This document shows positions 39,501 to 49,705 of a DNA stretch of 64,000 bases, one piece after another. The notes beneath the pieces are model-generated. The model made no database searches and was not told where the DNA came from. It saw only the letters and a list, made by a program, of their open reading frames with translations. The DNA lies in NCBI RefSeq assembly GCF_001039355.2, contig NW_019774092.1:202467-266466 (forward strand), in the 5' to 3' direction. This DNA is from Lingula anatina (Eukaryota > Brachiopoda > Lingulata > Lingulida > Lingulidae). Position 1 is the stretch's first letter. Each line of letters begins with the position of its first letter. A program made the translations under genes and the position numbers.

Positions 39501-42500
39501 AGAAAAAGGAGTCGTGTTGAGCTTAAAGTGCAGCTTGTAAATTCAAGAAAAGGAAACCAGGACCTTATCCATACTTACAAATTCTTGAATTATTTTTGGA
39601 TCATTAATTCTTTCAGAAGCGTGGCGTACCTGTTGTGAACGAGGGCCAGTCGTACCCGTCAAACATGTCTGAGGCCGAGGCCATCTCCACCATAATGAAG
39701 GGCCACGACGCCATGGTGGCTGTCATGAGCAGCCGAACGAAGAATCTGTCCATAGTGAGAGCTCTCTGGACAGGGGGGAACATGAAGGTGGGTTTTAAAG
39801 ATATCCAGTGTGTAGGTAATAAAAGGAAAAAGTGTGCACCAGGAATTGATTTACTGGTAGGTCAATAGATATTTATGAATGAAGTGTTATAATTGCACTT
39901 AATGTGTGCTTGTCGCACTTGAAGAAAGGAAGAAGGAAAATAATCTAAAAAAATTTGTGCCAGTTTGGGATGAAATTGAAGACTGAGCCACATATGCAAG
40001 TTCCTTTTAAATGGAATTGTTTGCATCCCCCTGGCCTCTCCATTTAATTATCATTTAGATTATTATTTCGAATATAGAGATGTTTCACAATTTTTTGGGG
40101 CAAGTACAGGGCATGCAAAGAGAGAATGAGATGACTAGGAACTAGTATATGTGAGTTTGTTCATTCATCACAACCATGTTTTTTTCTTTTTTTTTTTAAA
40201 TTCAGACTGCGCTGGATTCAGCTGTAAACATGAACGATCAAGCTGTGATAGTAGATCTGCTGAATGTGCTGATTTTCAAACCGTGAGTACCATTCTCTTG
40301 CCCTCTCTCTCTCTCTCTGGCTCTTCTTTCCATCATGACAACTTCACTCTGATTTGTACATTGTGCAATTTCCCAATGCCTGATGCATATTCTGCATGCA
40401 TACCTGTCTTTTTTTACCTGTCTGTTCAAAAGTAAAAATGTGAATGCATTTGATCTAAAATGCACTGCTTAACTCTGTGTTAACTCATTTGTCATGTAAA
40501 ATGTATATCCAATGCACAAATCTTTTCACTCCATTTAATGTGAATAGTAAGCGATCTCCACTAGAGCCCACTTGAGCCAAGTAAGTTTCAGCCAAACACA
40601 GTTGCTAGTGAAAAATACAGGGGTGATAATTTTCCAACTATAGGCCAATTTCTGACATTTTGGGAGCCAAAAAATATCACTGGACCCCATGCCACATTTT
40701 CCAACTATTCCCTTATGGCAGTCTCGTTCCTGGGAATAATTTTACTATATTCCTGTTTTTTATCAAATGAATAATTTAATTAAAATGATTTTGCAATTGG
40801 GCTAAAAGAGATTTTGTATTAGTGTGCTCTGTCTCTAGTTGGGCTTATTCTAGTTAATTTTAACCAAATGTAATTATTCTAATTTTGCTGAGGAAGATGT
40901 GATATGTTTTACTTTTCTTGTCAAATCTGTGGTCGGTTTAATTAAAAAAAAAACTTTGATAACAATTATGAAGCTGTTCAGCTTAAAGAAATGTTTCCTA
41001 ATAGTGTGAACCCAATTCAGCCCAGTCTTGTCCAGTCTAGTATGTTAACACTCTGAGATATGTCATTGTTTTTATGTGGTAGAGCCCTTTGGAACCTGGA
41101 CGTGTGTCTTGGAATGCTGCCCCACCTCAAGGATCTTATTAACAGCAAATATGAAAGGTAACCTCATCAGTGAAACGATACAGATCTTGAAGACTGAAAA
41201 ACTACTGAAATCTTGATGTCAATAGTATTTACATTGTAAATACCAAAGTATAGTACGTAGTAAAAACCAGAATACACTTTTGCTTTGTCATAACAAAAAA
41301 GCTGTTTTTGCCCAGAGAATAATGTTTTCAAACTTTGTTCAGCAAACTACTTTCCTGATCTACATAGCATCTGTGAAATCAGAAACTATACATTAAATAC
41401 AAACTGTAACAATTGTCTTTTGGTTTTGATTTTGAAACCGTTTTGTTTTTGTTATTTAGTTATGTCCACTGTGGCTGCTCAGCTTTAAAGTTAGTATTAA
41501 AGAACTTTGGACCTGTGATTAAGGAGACAGTTAATGCCCCCCCTTCAATAGGAGTGGACATAACGCGGGAAGAAAGGTGAGATTTTTTTATTCTAAAATG
41601 CGATTGGTTGCATGGAGTCAAATACTCTCCAGTACAGCCTATCAGGTGGTAGAAAACATTCTATCAAGGTGTTTACCTGATTTTAAAATCTTTGAAATGT
41701 AAAGAGTGAATTAAATCTTGACCTGCACTGTGTAGAAATTTCTTTTGACAAAATTTCATAAATAACCATCTAAATATAACAAACTATGAAAATATGTCTT
41801 TGAATTCAAATTTTCATGATCCTTTTACAGAGACTTGTATTAATGCACTTGTCACACACTGAGGACTTTGCCTTGCTCATGTAACAAAATGCCATACAAA
41901 AGGACACAACTGTTTACGATTTCTGTAATTCATAACATACTCCCCACAAAATTCATACAAATTAATACTTTTAGTGCAATAAATCTATTAAGGTAATTAA
42001 CCAAGCCCATATCCAGTCTTTTTATATTAAATGTCATATAAAGTCAACAAAATGCACTTTTTACAGTTTACACTGGAACACCCACTGCTCCAACAATAAT
42101 TCCACAGTATTCTTTGATAGTTCATAGTATAATCCTAACAGTTCAAATAGTTCATCAGTTCATATTATATTTCAGTTCTTTTATCTTTGTTTGATCAATT
42201 CCATCACATCACTGGAGAAAGTAGCTAGTTGTAATTTGGGCAATCTTCTGCCACTGGTGCTTCTCTTGGTACTTCTCTATGACTTTTACTGAGCTCCAGT
42301 TGCAATTTCATCCTCTCAAGCTCCATCTGCTTCTGTTACAGTTGTCTTCTTTCCATCCTCATCTCACGCTCAATCCACATGTACTTGAAATTGTTCTCCT
42401 TTGAACCCTATTCTTTCAACATCACTTTTGAACTGGCTCTTTTATCCACATATACTTGATATTGTTCTTCTTTGAACCCTTGTCTTTCAACATCACTCTT

Positions 42501-43613
42501 GAACTGGCTAATCCATGTTTGTATTCTGGCTCACGGCACAAATGAAGTCATGCACTGAGAACTTTCACATTGTTCATGTAACAAAATGCCATACAAAGGG
42601 GCACAACTGTTACTTAATTATCAATACACGTCTTCATCAACATGGATTCCTTACATCACTTCACAAAAACTCCCACCAGAGGGTAACCACAATGCAATGT
42701 GTCACCTCCAACACATTAAGACAATACCAATTCTATAATTAATAACAGCACTCTTTTTGTGTAATAAATGATACTCAAAGTTATCTACAGTTGTTTTGTG
42801 TGAATAGAAATAGTCTTGACCCATGTGAATAGAAGTAGTCATAGCCTGTGTGAAGAGAAATAGAATATGTCTATGTAAATAGAGAGAGTATTAGCAGGTG
42901 TGTGTATTATTGTATAACATGAAGTTCTTTAAATACAAGCACTGAAAGTTATAAATGTTTTGTTAGCTTGAAGTCATGTTATTCCATGTCCTTCTTCAGA
43001 CAGGGGATAAGACGGTCGCACACTATAAAAAAATTCAAGAATTTCATTGCTTGTGTATTGGAACTAGTCATTGTAAAATTTTAGTCCTGTTATGAATAGT
43101 TTCACTCTGAGTCACTTTGAATTGTGGTGTCTGTCACTATAACCCAGAATAACCCTTTCTGTCTTCCAGAATACGTAAATGCAAGAGCTGCTTTAACAAT
43201 TTAATGGACATTCGATCAACTTTAGACAGCAAGTCACATGTCCAAGGAAAAATGGGCAGTACTTTTAGGGAAGTACAGTTACTTATGTCTTTACTGGAGT
43301 GATGAGAAATGGATATGCACACTGTTTTGCATTCTGAACTGTGATTGGTTCTTCAGAACCCAGGACTCTTCAAACTGGCCTATCAGGTAGTCTCTAACAT
43401 CTCCAAGATGGTTACCTACAGGCGTCAGCTGCACGGCCACATGGTCAGCGTCACTCTCTTTATTTATTCCTGTTTTGCAGATTACGACGCTGCAGAGGCT
43501 GCTTTAAATACCTAATGGACGTGCGTGATATTGTCGATGGGAAGCAGAACGTGGAGGGGAAGCTGGGCAGTACATTCAGAGAGCTCAAATTGCTGATACA
43601 GTCTGTTGAATAA
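23138..43613 (+). CDS. KATNB1: Katanin p80 WD40-containing subunit B1
   Basis: Regulatory and targeting subunit of the microtubule-severing ATPase katanin; it binds the p60 subunit and acts at centrosomes and spindle poles. Exons: 23138-23171, 29188-29318, 30642-30759, 32371-32471, 32784-32825, 33136-33219, 33582-33697, 33843-33914, 34332-34482, 34763-34816, 35964-36064, 36470-36526, 36912-37039, 38096-38146, 38954-39246, 39617-39787, 40206-40282, 41083-41157, 41460-41576, then 20a 43170-43302 or 20b 43481-43613. All borders are GT/AG and phases agree; 2106 nt, 701 aa (human 655). Residues 12-301 form six WD40 repeats ([67 protein letters not shown] ends IWDL, LWDI, LWDL, YWDL). Residues 302-505 are a P/Q-rich linker with NDYREIFQP. 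About 505-701 is the con80 domain ([33 protein letters not shown]). Exon 5 is only 42 nt. Confidence 0.96.
23570..24637. mobile_element. Copy-B-specific insert containing a transposon end and an N
   Basis: Sequence absent from copy A, which has only an A-run at this site (about 6298-6310). It includes a GC-rich stretch with an 18-bp unit (GGCTCCGCCGGCTCCTGC) repeated at about 23790-23830. From 24194 it has a hAT-like 5' terminus, CAGGGATGCTAGTCTTCCGG, followed by CCGG-rich sequence running into the N at 24582. No matching 3' end is visible. Probably one or more insertions with sequence missing at the contig junction. Confidence 0.6.
24582..24582. other. Single-N contig junction 2
   Basis: One N inside the copy-B-specific insert in KATNB1 intron 1. 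A transposon 5' end at 24194 runs into it with no matching 3' end, so sequence is probably missing here. Confidence 0.7.
25920..26140. mobile_element. ACCCC-ended MITE, polymorphic, 5-bp TSD
   Basis: A 221-bp element in KATNB1 intron 1, copy B only, flanked by CTTGG (25915-25919 and 26141-26145). Copy A has one CTTGG at the empty site near 9363. Ends ACCCCATTCCCA and ACTGCATTCCCA. Same family as 21854-22070, sharing the internal blocks GGGGAGTCTCACTAGAT and AAGCTGTAAGGGGGTAATTA. Confidence 0.9.
28300..28376. repeat. (CT)n(CA)n microsatellite with ACGCGCG interruption
   Basis: Counterpart of 11506-11570. It is interrupted by cacgcgcgcgtgca, a short alternating purine/pyrimidine palindrome. 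Confidence 0.9.
29347..29436. repeat. (GA)n-rich low complexity
   Basis: GAGAG-rich tract in KATNB1 intron 2. It creates spurious R/E-rich and S/L-rich reading frames on both strands. Confidence 0.9.
30190..30338. mobile_element. Palindromic MITE, GGGCCCTGTAAC ends
   Basis: 149 bp in KATNB1 intron 2. Termini are perfect inverted repeats, GGGCCCTGTAACTCGAAAGC and its complement, extending into ATCG. No clear target duplication. Confidence 0.8.
30546..30586. repeat. (CA)n microsatellite
   Basis: CA repeat 56 bp upstream of KATNB1 exon 3, preceded by a C/T-rich tract. Confidence 0.9.
30760..32370 (+). other. KATNB1 intron 3
   Basis: 1.6 kb, no coding sequence seen. It has a poly-T run at 31553-31575 and a segment at 32150-32330 rich in ACAATA/ATAACA. 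Confidence 0.75.
34837..35725 (-). mobile_element. 5'-truncated LINE (reverse transcriptase C-terminal part)
   Basis: Antisense to KATNB1 inside intron 10. The minus strand encodes the region just after an RT domain: [20 protein letters not shown] at about 35560-35620, then [20 protein letters not shown] and a CxCG...EEHVICFC Cys/His motif near 35090-35130, typical of non-LTR elements. One frameshift at about 35330 breaks the frame. The 3' end is AATAAAGAATC followed by (TATC)n, matching elements that end in a microsatellite. Nothing of the endonuclease or RT catalytic core remains. Family (CR1/L2/RTE-like) not resolved. Confidence 0.82.
37040..38095 (+). other. KATNB1 intron 13
   Basis: 1.06 kb. 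Contains a CAGGGCTTGACA MITE (37797-37973); otherwise A/T-rich with no coding sequence recognised. Confidence 0.75.
37797..37973. mobile_element. CAGGGCTTGACA MITE with 5-bp TSD
   Basis: 177 bp. Ends CAGGGCTTGACA and TGTCAAGCCCTG; flanked by TAATG (37792-37796 and 37974-37978). hAT-like CAG termini with a short target duplication. Interior rich in GGCCCA/TGGGCC. Confidence 0.88.
41845..42775 (-). mobile_element. Decayed LTR-like element with gag-like coiled-coil remnant
   Basis: In KATNB1 intron 19. Similar segments (GTAACAAAATGCCATACAAA blocks near 41880 and 42576, each followed by ACACAACTGTT) occur at both ends, like diverged direct terminal repeats. On the minus strand between them, reading frames with stops give a charged coiled coil ([30 protein letters not shown] at about 42240-42370). 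They also give two 75-bp direct repeats encoding [18 protein letters not shown]-type units (42375-42520). Such E/K/R/L-rich stretches are common in retroelement gag proteins. Assignment is an inference from composition and layout. Confidence 0.5.
43170..43302 (+). CDS. KATNB1: KATNB1 alternative terminal exon 20a
   Basis: 133 nt, acceptor CTTCCAG, completes the AG/A arginine codon of exon 19 and ends in TGA. Encodes 43 residues beyond that codon, starting [19 protein letters not shown] and ending [14 protein letters not shown], aligned with the con80 C-terminus of katanin p80. About 22 of 43 residues match exon 20b. No AATAAA lies between it and exon 20b, so a 20a transcript would probably continue through 20b as 3'UTR, the choice being made at the acceptor. 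Confidence 0.85.
43481..43613 (+). CDS. KATNB1: KATNB1 alternative terminal exon 20b
   Basis: 133 nt, same phase as 20a, acceptor TTTTGCAG, stop TAA. Starts [19 protein letters not shown] and ends [14 protein letters not shown]. Its first residues (R-L after REE) match vertebrate p80 (REERLHKCR) slightly better than 20a does, so it may be the ancestral-type exon. Confidence 0.88.
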
Positions 43614-44007
43614 TAGCAATGCAAGAAGGGTTGTTCTTGACAAGATTTACTTTGTGAACATTCCTTTCAGTTGCTTGGCGTGAAACTTACTGCTCATGAA
43701 AGCACCATTGCATGAACAGGTCAAAAATTCATGTGCAAGACGTATGGCTGTTTCTTTTTATATACCAGTCCAGCTCAGACCTCATGTGCCCTAGGGTTGA
43801 TCCTAGTAAAAGATCACTCAGGGTCTATCATTTGTAATCAGTCACAGACTATTTTAGTGGTGATTCTGCAGTTCATATCTAAAGTACAGAATAATCTCGA
43901 AAGTACAACTTAAGGTGTCTTCACACACATACTTACAACTGTCCAGGTTTAGATCTATATGACATCATTAGATGAGCCAATCAATTTATCAGTGTTATTG
44001 TTGTCTA

Positions 44008-44128
44008 CAGAGATGAGATTTGTCTGACTATCGTGGAATTTTTGACTTTTTGGGAGCCAAAAATATCAATGGTGTAGACGACCCAGACCATATTTTCAGA
44101 CTTTCCTTAAATGATAGTCTCATCCCTG
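44008..44128. mobile_element. CAGRGATGAGA MITE with 6-bp TSD
   Basis: 121 bp in the KATNB1 3' flank/UTR. Ends CAGAGATGAGATT and (complement) CAGGGATGAGACT; flanked by TGTCTA at 44002-44007 and 44129-44134. A related degraded sequence (TTTTGGGAGCCAAAAAATATCA) is in intron 17 near 40655-40735. Confidence 0.82.
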
Positions 44129-44297
44129 TGTCTATGCTTGTTGGAAGTTAACTGAATTCACCCCTCCACACAGCTGCTCTTTGTTGGATTCAGCACTTTT
44201 GTCAAAGAGAATTAATTCATTGGCTAACTGGTGTATGCCTAGCTTGTCTTCTCAGCTGGTGATGTCATGTGAACCTAGACCAGGTCAGGATTAACCC

Positions 44298-44298
44298 N
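44298..44298. other. Single-N contig junction 3
   Basis: One N exactly between the two copies of the KATNB1 3'-end duplication (42912-44297 and 44299-45687). Confidence 0.85.
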
Positions 44299-44556
44299 GT
44301 ATAACATGAAGTTCTTTAAATACAAGCACTGAAAGTTATAAATGTTTTGTTAGCTTGAAGTCATGTTATTCCATGTCCTTCTTCAGACAGGGGATAAGAC
44401 GGTCGCACACTATAAAAAAATTCAAGATTTTCATTGCTTGTGTATTGGAACTAGTCATTGTAAAATTTTAGTCCTGTTATGAATAGTTTCACTCTGAGTC
44501 ACTTTGAATTGTGGTGTCTGTCACAATAACCCAGAATAACCCTTTCTGTCTTCCAG

Positions 44557-44689
44557 AATACGTAAATGCAAGAGCTGCTTTAACAATTTAATGGACATTC
44601 GATCAACTTTAGACAGCAAGTCACATGTCCAAGGAAAAATGGGCAGTACTTTTAGGGAAGTACAGTTACTTATGTCTTTACTGGAGTGA
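44557..44689 (+). CDS. KATNB1: KATNB1 exon 20a, duplicate from contig overlap
   Basis: Translation matches exon 20a at 43170-43302. Probably the same exon seen on an overlapping contig. Confidence 0.75.
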
Positions 44690-44867
44690 TGAGAGATGGA
44701 TATGCACACTGTTTTGCATTCTGAACTGTGATTGGTTCTTCAGAACCCAGGACTCTTCAAACTGGCCTATCAGGTAGTCTCTAACATCTCCAAGATGGTT
44801 ACCTACAGGCGTTAGCTGCACGGCCACGTGGTCAGCGTCATTCTCTTTATTTATTCCTGTTTTGCAG

Positions 44868-45000
44868 ATTACGACGCTGCAGAGGCTGCTTTAAATACCT
44901 AATGGACGTGCGTGATATTGTCGATGGGAAGCAGAACGTGGAGGGGAAGCTGGGCAGTACATTCAGAGAGCTCAAATTGCTGATACAGTCTGTTGAATAA
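44868..45000 (+). CDS. KATNB1: KATNB1 exon 20b, duplicate from contig overlap
   Basis: Identical in translation to exon 20b at 43481-43613. KATNB1 3'UTR would start at 45001 here; the first AATAAA I see downstream is at 46942-46947. Confidence 0.75.
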
Positions 45001-45397
45001 TAGCAATGCAAGAAGGGTTGTTCTTGACAAGATTTACTTTGTGAACATTCCTTTCAGTTGCTTGGCGTGAAACTTACTGCTCATGAAAGCACCATTGCAT
45101 GAACAGGTCAAAAATTCATGTGCAAAGACGTATGGTTGTTTTTTTTTATATACCAGTCCAGCTCAGACCTCATGTGCCCTAGGGTTGATCCTAGTAAAAG
45201 ATCACTCAGGGTCTATCATTTGTAATCAGTCACAGACTATTTATTAGTGGTGATTCTGCAGTTCATATCAAAAGTACAGAATAATCTCGAAAGTACAACT
45301 TAAGGTGTCTTCACACACATACTTACAACCGTCCAGGTTTAGATCTATATGACATCATTAGATGAGCCAATCAATTTATCAGTGTTATTGTTGTCTA

Positions 45398-45518
45398 CAG
45401 AGATGAGATTTGTCTGACTATCGTGGAATTTTTGACTTTTTGGGAGCCAAAAATATCAATGGTGTAGACGACCCAGACCATATTTTCAGACTTTCCTTAA
45501 ATGATAGTCTCATCCCTG
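45398..45518. mobile_element. CAGRGATGAGA MITE, second contig copy
   Basis: Same insertion as 44008-44128, seen in the overlapping contig. Confidence 0.8.
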
Positions 45519-45746
45519 TGTCTATGCTTGTTGGAAGTTAACTGAATTCACCCCTCCACACAGCTGCTCTTTGTTGGATTCAGCACTTTTGTCAAAGAGA
45601 ATTAATTCATTGGCTAACTGGTGTATGCCTAGCTTGTCTTCTCAGCTGGTGATGTCATGTGAACCTAGACCAGGTCAGGATTAACCCCCCCTCCAAAAAA
45701 AAAAAAAAAAAAAAGTCAGTTCTCTGGCTAACATCTTTGTTACCAA

Positions 45747-45860
45747 CATGGACATGGACATGGACACATGCACACATCTCACCCTATCAGGAACAGTGTT
45801 ACAGCACTCATGGACAAATGCACACATCTCACCCTATCAGGAACAGTTTTACAGCACTCT
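45747..45860. repeat. Tandem repeat, two units of about 55 bp
   Basis: ATGCACACATCTCACCCTAT followed by CAGGAACAG and TTACAGCACTC occurs twice in a row, preceded by a CATGGA triple. Confidence 0.85.
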
Positions 45861-48127
45861 CTTGGAGACTTGTACACATCCTAGTCAACTACGGATTAAG
45901 ATTATTTGAGAAGCGGGGACCAGGATTGGTTTAAGTCTGGTTTGAAAACACTATGATTAAGATATTCTGTCATTATCTTTTTTTCAAAGACCTGCCCCTA
46001 GTTTGGCAGGTATTTTTTCATAAAAAAAAAAAAAAATGACTGTGTCATATGTCATATCTTTGATACTACCATGCGTGTTAGTTAGACTAACAAGGCCTCT
46101 TCTGGCTGTGACCAAAACATAATTATATCAATTTTCACTGTAGAAAACACATCTGTGATGGTTTAGGGAACTTGTCATGCTATACACCAAAAAATGAGGT
46201 GAATATATTGGATAGATCGCTTAGTTAGACTACTGCATGAGAGGCGCTACCTATGTCTTATTGATAATGAAGTGATAATAGTGATGTGGTTTGGCTTGTT
46301 TAGAATGCAGCATGAAAAATGTGGATGCCAGTGCCCTAGATATGTAGATGTCTTGACAATTTTTTAAAGGCTTAATGAAAATGTTAGATTCTGAATAACT
46401 TGGTGAGTGGCATGGTGAGATGGGTGGTAGGATTTGTACATTTTATTTTTCAAATGTTTGTTTGATAAGTAGTAAATAGTGTGAATACGCATGTGGCGAA
46501 GAAGATGATGATGATGTGCCAGTTCCATTATTTTCTAATATTTTTTATTGCACTGTGTGTATTTGAAATGTTTTCATGATATTGATGTCAAGGTCAGCTA
46601 AGAGTGGCCTTGACCTAGAATTGCTCAGCTGTATTCTCTAGTGACGTGATCGATTTTTAATATTTTAGAAAATATGTGGAAAGAGATAGTGTAAATTAAA
46701 TTAAATCTCTGTGAGATTGGGCATATCAGAGTTTGATCCAAGAAGAACATGTTACTAAGACATCTGTTACTCATGCTATATCAGCTGTATGACAAATACA
46801 AACTTTCCCTAACACATATCATATATTTATGATTGATTTTTCATTTATTGAGTTAAATATGCTATTATTCAGTATTCTCAGTTAAAGTGCCTTCTTTTTT
46901 TATTTAGTTGCCAAACTTTGGAGTCTTAATACAGGGGTTGCAATAAAATTGGATCCCATTTAAGTGACACTTTAGTATAGAGTTGAATTTAAGTGTGTAC
47001 CAACATGCATCAATTTTGCTGTGTCACAATTGAAAAGATCACAATTGGTATGTAACTGTGAGTTTCTGCAATATTTGTCTTATTGAAAGGCACAGAAGGC
47101 AAATAATGGTCATATGACACAAGAAATATAGATTTTACTGAAAGAGGACCCCCTTCCTCCTGAAAATCAAGAGCACATTGAAAAGCATATATTTGTGGTC
47201 AGGTGTTAATGTATCACATATTCCAATAATTACAGTAATGTAAAAATAAACTGCAAAATGCATATGGGCATAGGAAAAATATATTAGAGTATTTAGCACC
47301 AAGGATTTGCCACTGTGCCTTTTACCATATTCTTTCAGTCTTATTTTCTGTATTTAATGCAAAAATATCTCATTCTCCTACATCTGGGCAATAAAAAAAT
47401 GATAATAATGCTAATCAGTGATTTTATTGGATCAGAAGATCTGCTTTTCAAGAGAAAGGCATCATATTGGAACAGTAATAGGTACAAGGTACCATTTAAT
47501 ATAGCAATACGTCGACCAATTTTGAAAATCCTTTTTTGCAGACCATTTGCTGGCTCATGCTAATTTAGCTCTAAAATTAAGTAATCAATTTGAATACTTT
47601 AAGAAAAGTCGGTCGGGTTTTGATTCATTTGGCCCCAGTATAGTTGTACTTAAGTTAACTTCATTTTGTCACTTTTGATAATTACTGGTTGTAATATAAA
47701 ACTATTTTGTTTTGATAATGCTTACATTTTTGGTTAATTCACTTTCTGATTTACAGTATTTCCACGTGGCATTACTGCATGTCTTTGATACATTGTACAT
47801 TATCTGTTAAGTATGGAATTGTGTAAATATGATTATAGTTATGAAAATGAGAAACCTTCACTACCATATTAATAAGTATAATACAAGTATTAAGCACCCA
47901 TGTGGGTACCACGTTTTAGATATTTCGCACACCAACAATTCTTGATAAAATACCATCATTTCCAACACCATCTAAGGGAATGTCCATTTTATCATTGCTT
48001 TGCTTAAATGCTACTTTATGGAAATATTTTTAGAAATTTGGATACAAAATTATAGAAGAAGTAGTAAAGTTCTCTGGTTTGAAAGGTTACAGTTTTAGCA
48101 CTTATGACTGTCTTACTATAATGCTTC

Positions 48128-48130
48128 TAT

Positions 48131-48173
<43 letters not shown>

Positions 48174-48175
48174 TT
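48128..48175. repeat. (TTTA)n microsatellite
   Basis: About twelve TTTA units. Confidence 0.95.
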
Positions 48176-49430
48176 AAGTTGGGATAGAAGTGCATGACTT
48201 AAGAGGATGCAAGGGGCCTTGGTGGCAGTCTGGCTTTTTGGAAAGATGAAAAGATTCAATTCTGAATCGGTGAAAAAAAACATGCATTGTCTTTGTAACA
48301 TTTGAGCACAAGCAGTCTTTTAGGTCAAGGTTTAGATTGCAGATGCATATATTCAATGCAGACATCATTATTGATTATTATCTGGATACAAAAGTATTTT
48401 TGGTAGCAGACAAAACACTTTTTTTTTCTCAACTGCAGTGGCCCACCTCTGTCCATTGTGATCAGTTTCTACTCTCTCTCTCTTGTAATAAAACAGATCT
48501 ATTGCAAAAACTTCATGTCTTTATTGTATTGGCGTGTCTCACAGCATAAAGGGAGGAAATTAAAGATCATGAGGTGAAGGTTATAGTATCATATTGTCAT
48601 TCGAGGAGAAGTGATTTTATATATAACATCCAGACATAATAAAGTATACTTACAACTTCAAAAAAACTTTTAAGTCAAAGCAATACAATAAAGTTGGGAT
48701 GGAAAAAAGGGATTTAGAAATACAAAATTTAATACATAAAATCAGTTGTACGTTATTAGAAATTGAATGGATTAATATTATTCCTTCCTTTTTGGTTGTT
48801 TCCAGGATGTTAATTTTTTTATAGATGGGTTAGTTATGACTCTTTCAGGGGCTGCTGTTTTGGAAGATTTATCCTTGTAGATAATCAGTTTTGGATGACT
48901 TCACAGTCATAACTAACAAGACTTTTTCTTTGGAAATTTGGACCTTCATATGTAACATGTGCATGTATATGCCAGTAGGATACAAAAATGCATGAATGAG
49001 AGTCGAATGAAAAAAGTGAAGTGTGTTACCTCATAGTCTGGCCCCTTTTAGAACATTAAATAAAGAAATTGCTGCAGAAAAATTTTGAAATTGTCTTTAA
49101 GAAACTTTTCACTTTTAGAAAGGATAACTTTAAGCCTTTTGTGTACAAAGCTTTCTACTGTGATGAAAGGTAAAAATAAATGACTAAAATCACCCCACTT
49201 TTAACAGAGTACCTGGGTAATGGTACTTATTTAAGGTGTTGGGGAGGGGAGGGGGGGGCATTCAAGGGTTGTCAATGTGTTTGGGAGCCCCTTGTGTGTT
49301 TTCTAACTGTTCCTTCCATGAATGGATGAAGTAAATGAATAAAGGCAGTCCAATGCTTTGGCTGGAATGCCCTTCTAGTGCAGTTAAAACTTTATTTCCT
49401 TGTATCCTTTTTTCACAGAATCTCTCTATG

Positions 49431-49705
49431 GGCCTTATAAATGGATTAGATGTTTACTAACACTATCCACAGATCTTTTATACTAATGTCCATGTTAACC
49501 ACATAACCCACTAATTAACCAACACACCGTAAAAAGTATTTACCACTACCATAGTGGATGAGTGTTAGTACTAGGAATTATTATGGCAGTGGTAAATACT
49601 TTTTACGGTGTGTTGGTTAATTAGTGGGTTATGTGGTTAATATGGACATTACTGGTGAAAAATCTGCGGGTAGTGTTAGTAAACGCTTAATCCGTTTATA
49701 AGGCC
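49431..49705. mobile_element. Long palindromic MITE, GGCCTTATAAAYGGATTA ends
   Basis: 275 bp and almost a perfect inverted repeat throughout: arms share TAACACTATCC/GGGTAGTGTTA, TGGTTAATTAGTGGGTTATG and CGTAAAAAGTATTTACCACT, with a short loop at about 49555-49580. No clear target duplication. Confidence 0.88.

Larger units (their letters stand above)
42912..44297. repeat. KATNB1 3'-end duplication, first copy (contig end)
   Basis: Runs up to the N at 44298 and matches 44299-45687 with about a dozen differences by eye. Contains exons 20a and 20b and 684 bp beyond the stop. The match spans exactly one contig's end and the next contig's start, so it looks like an unmerged overlap. Confidence 0.9.
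44299..45687. repeat. KATNB1 3'-end duplication, second copy (contig start)
   Basis: Second copy of 42912-44297, starting at the first base after the N. It continues rightward into unique sequence, so it carries the true downstream flank of KATNB1. Confidence 0.9.

Noticed and set aside
42912-45687. Four tandem KATNB1 terminal exons as a real expansion
   Set aside because: The second pair begins right after an N and the repeated interval matches contig end to contig start, so only two exons are accepted as real.
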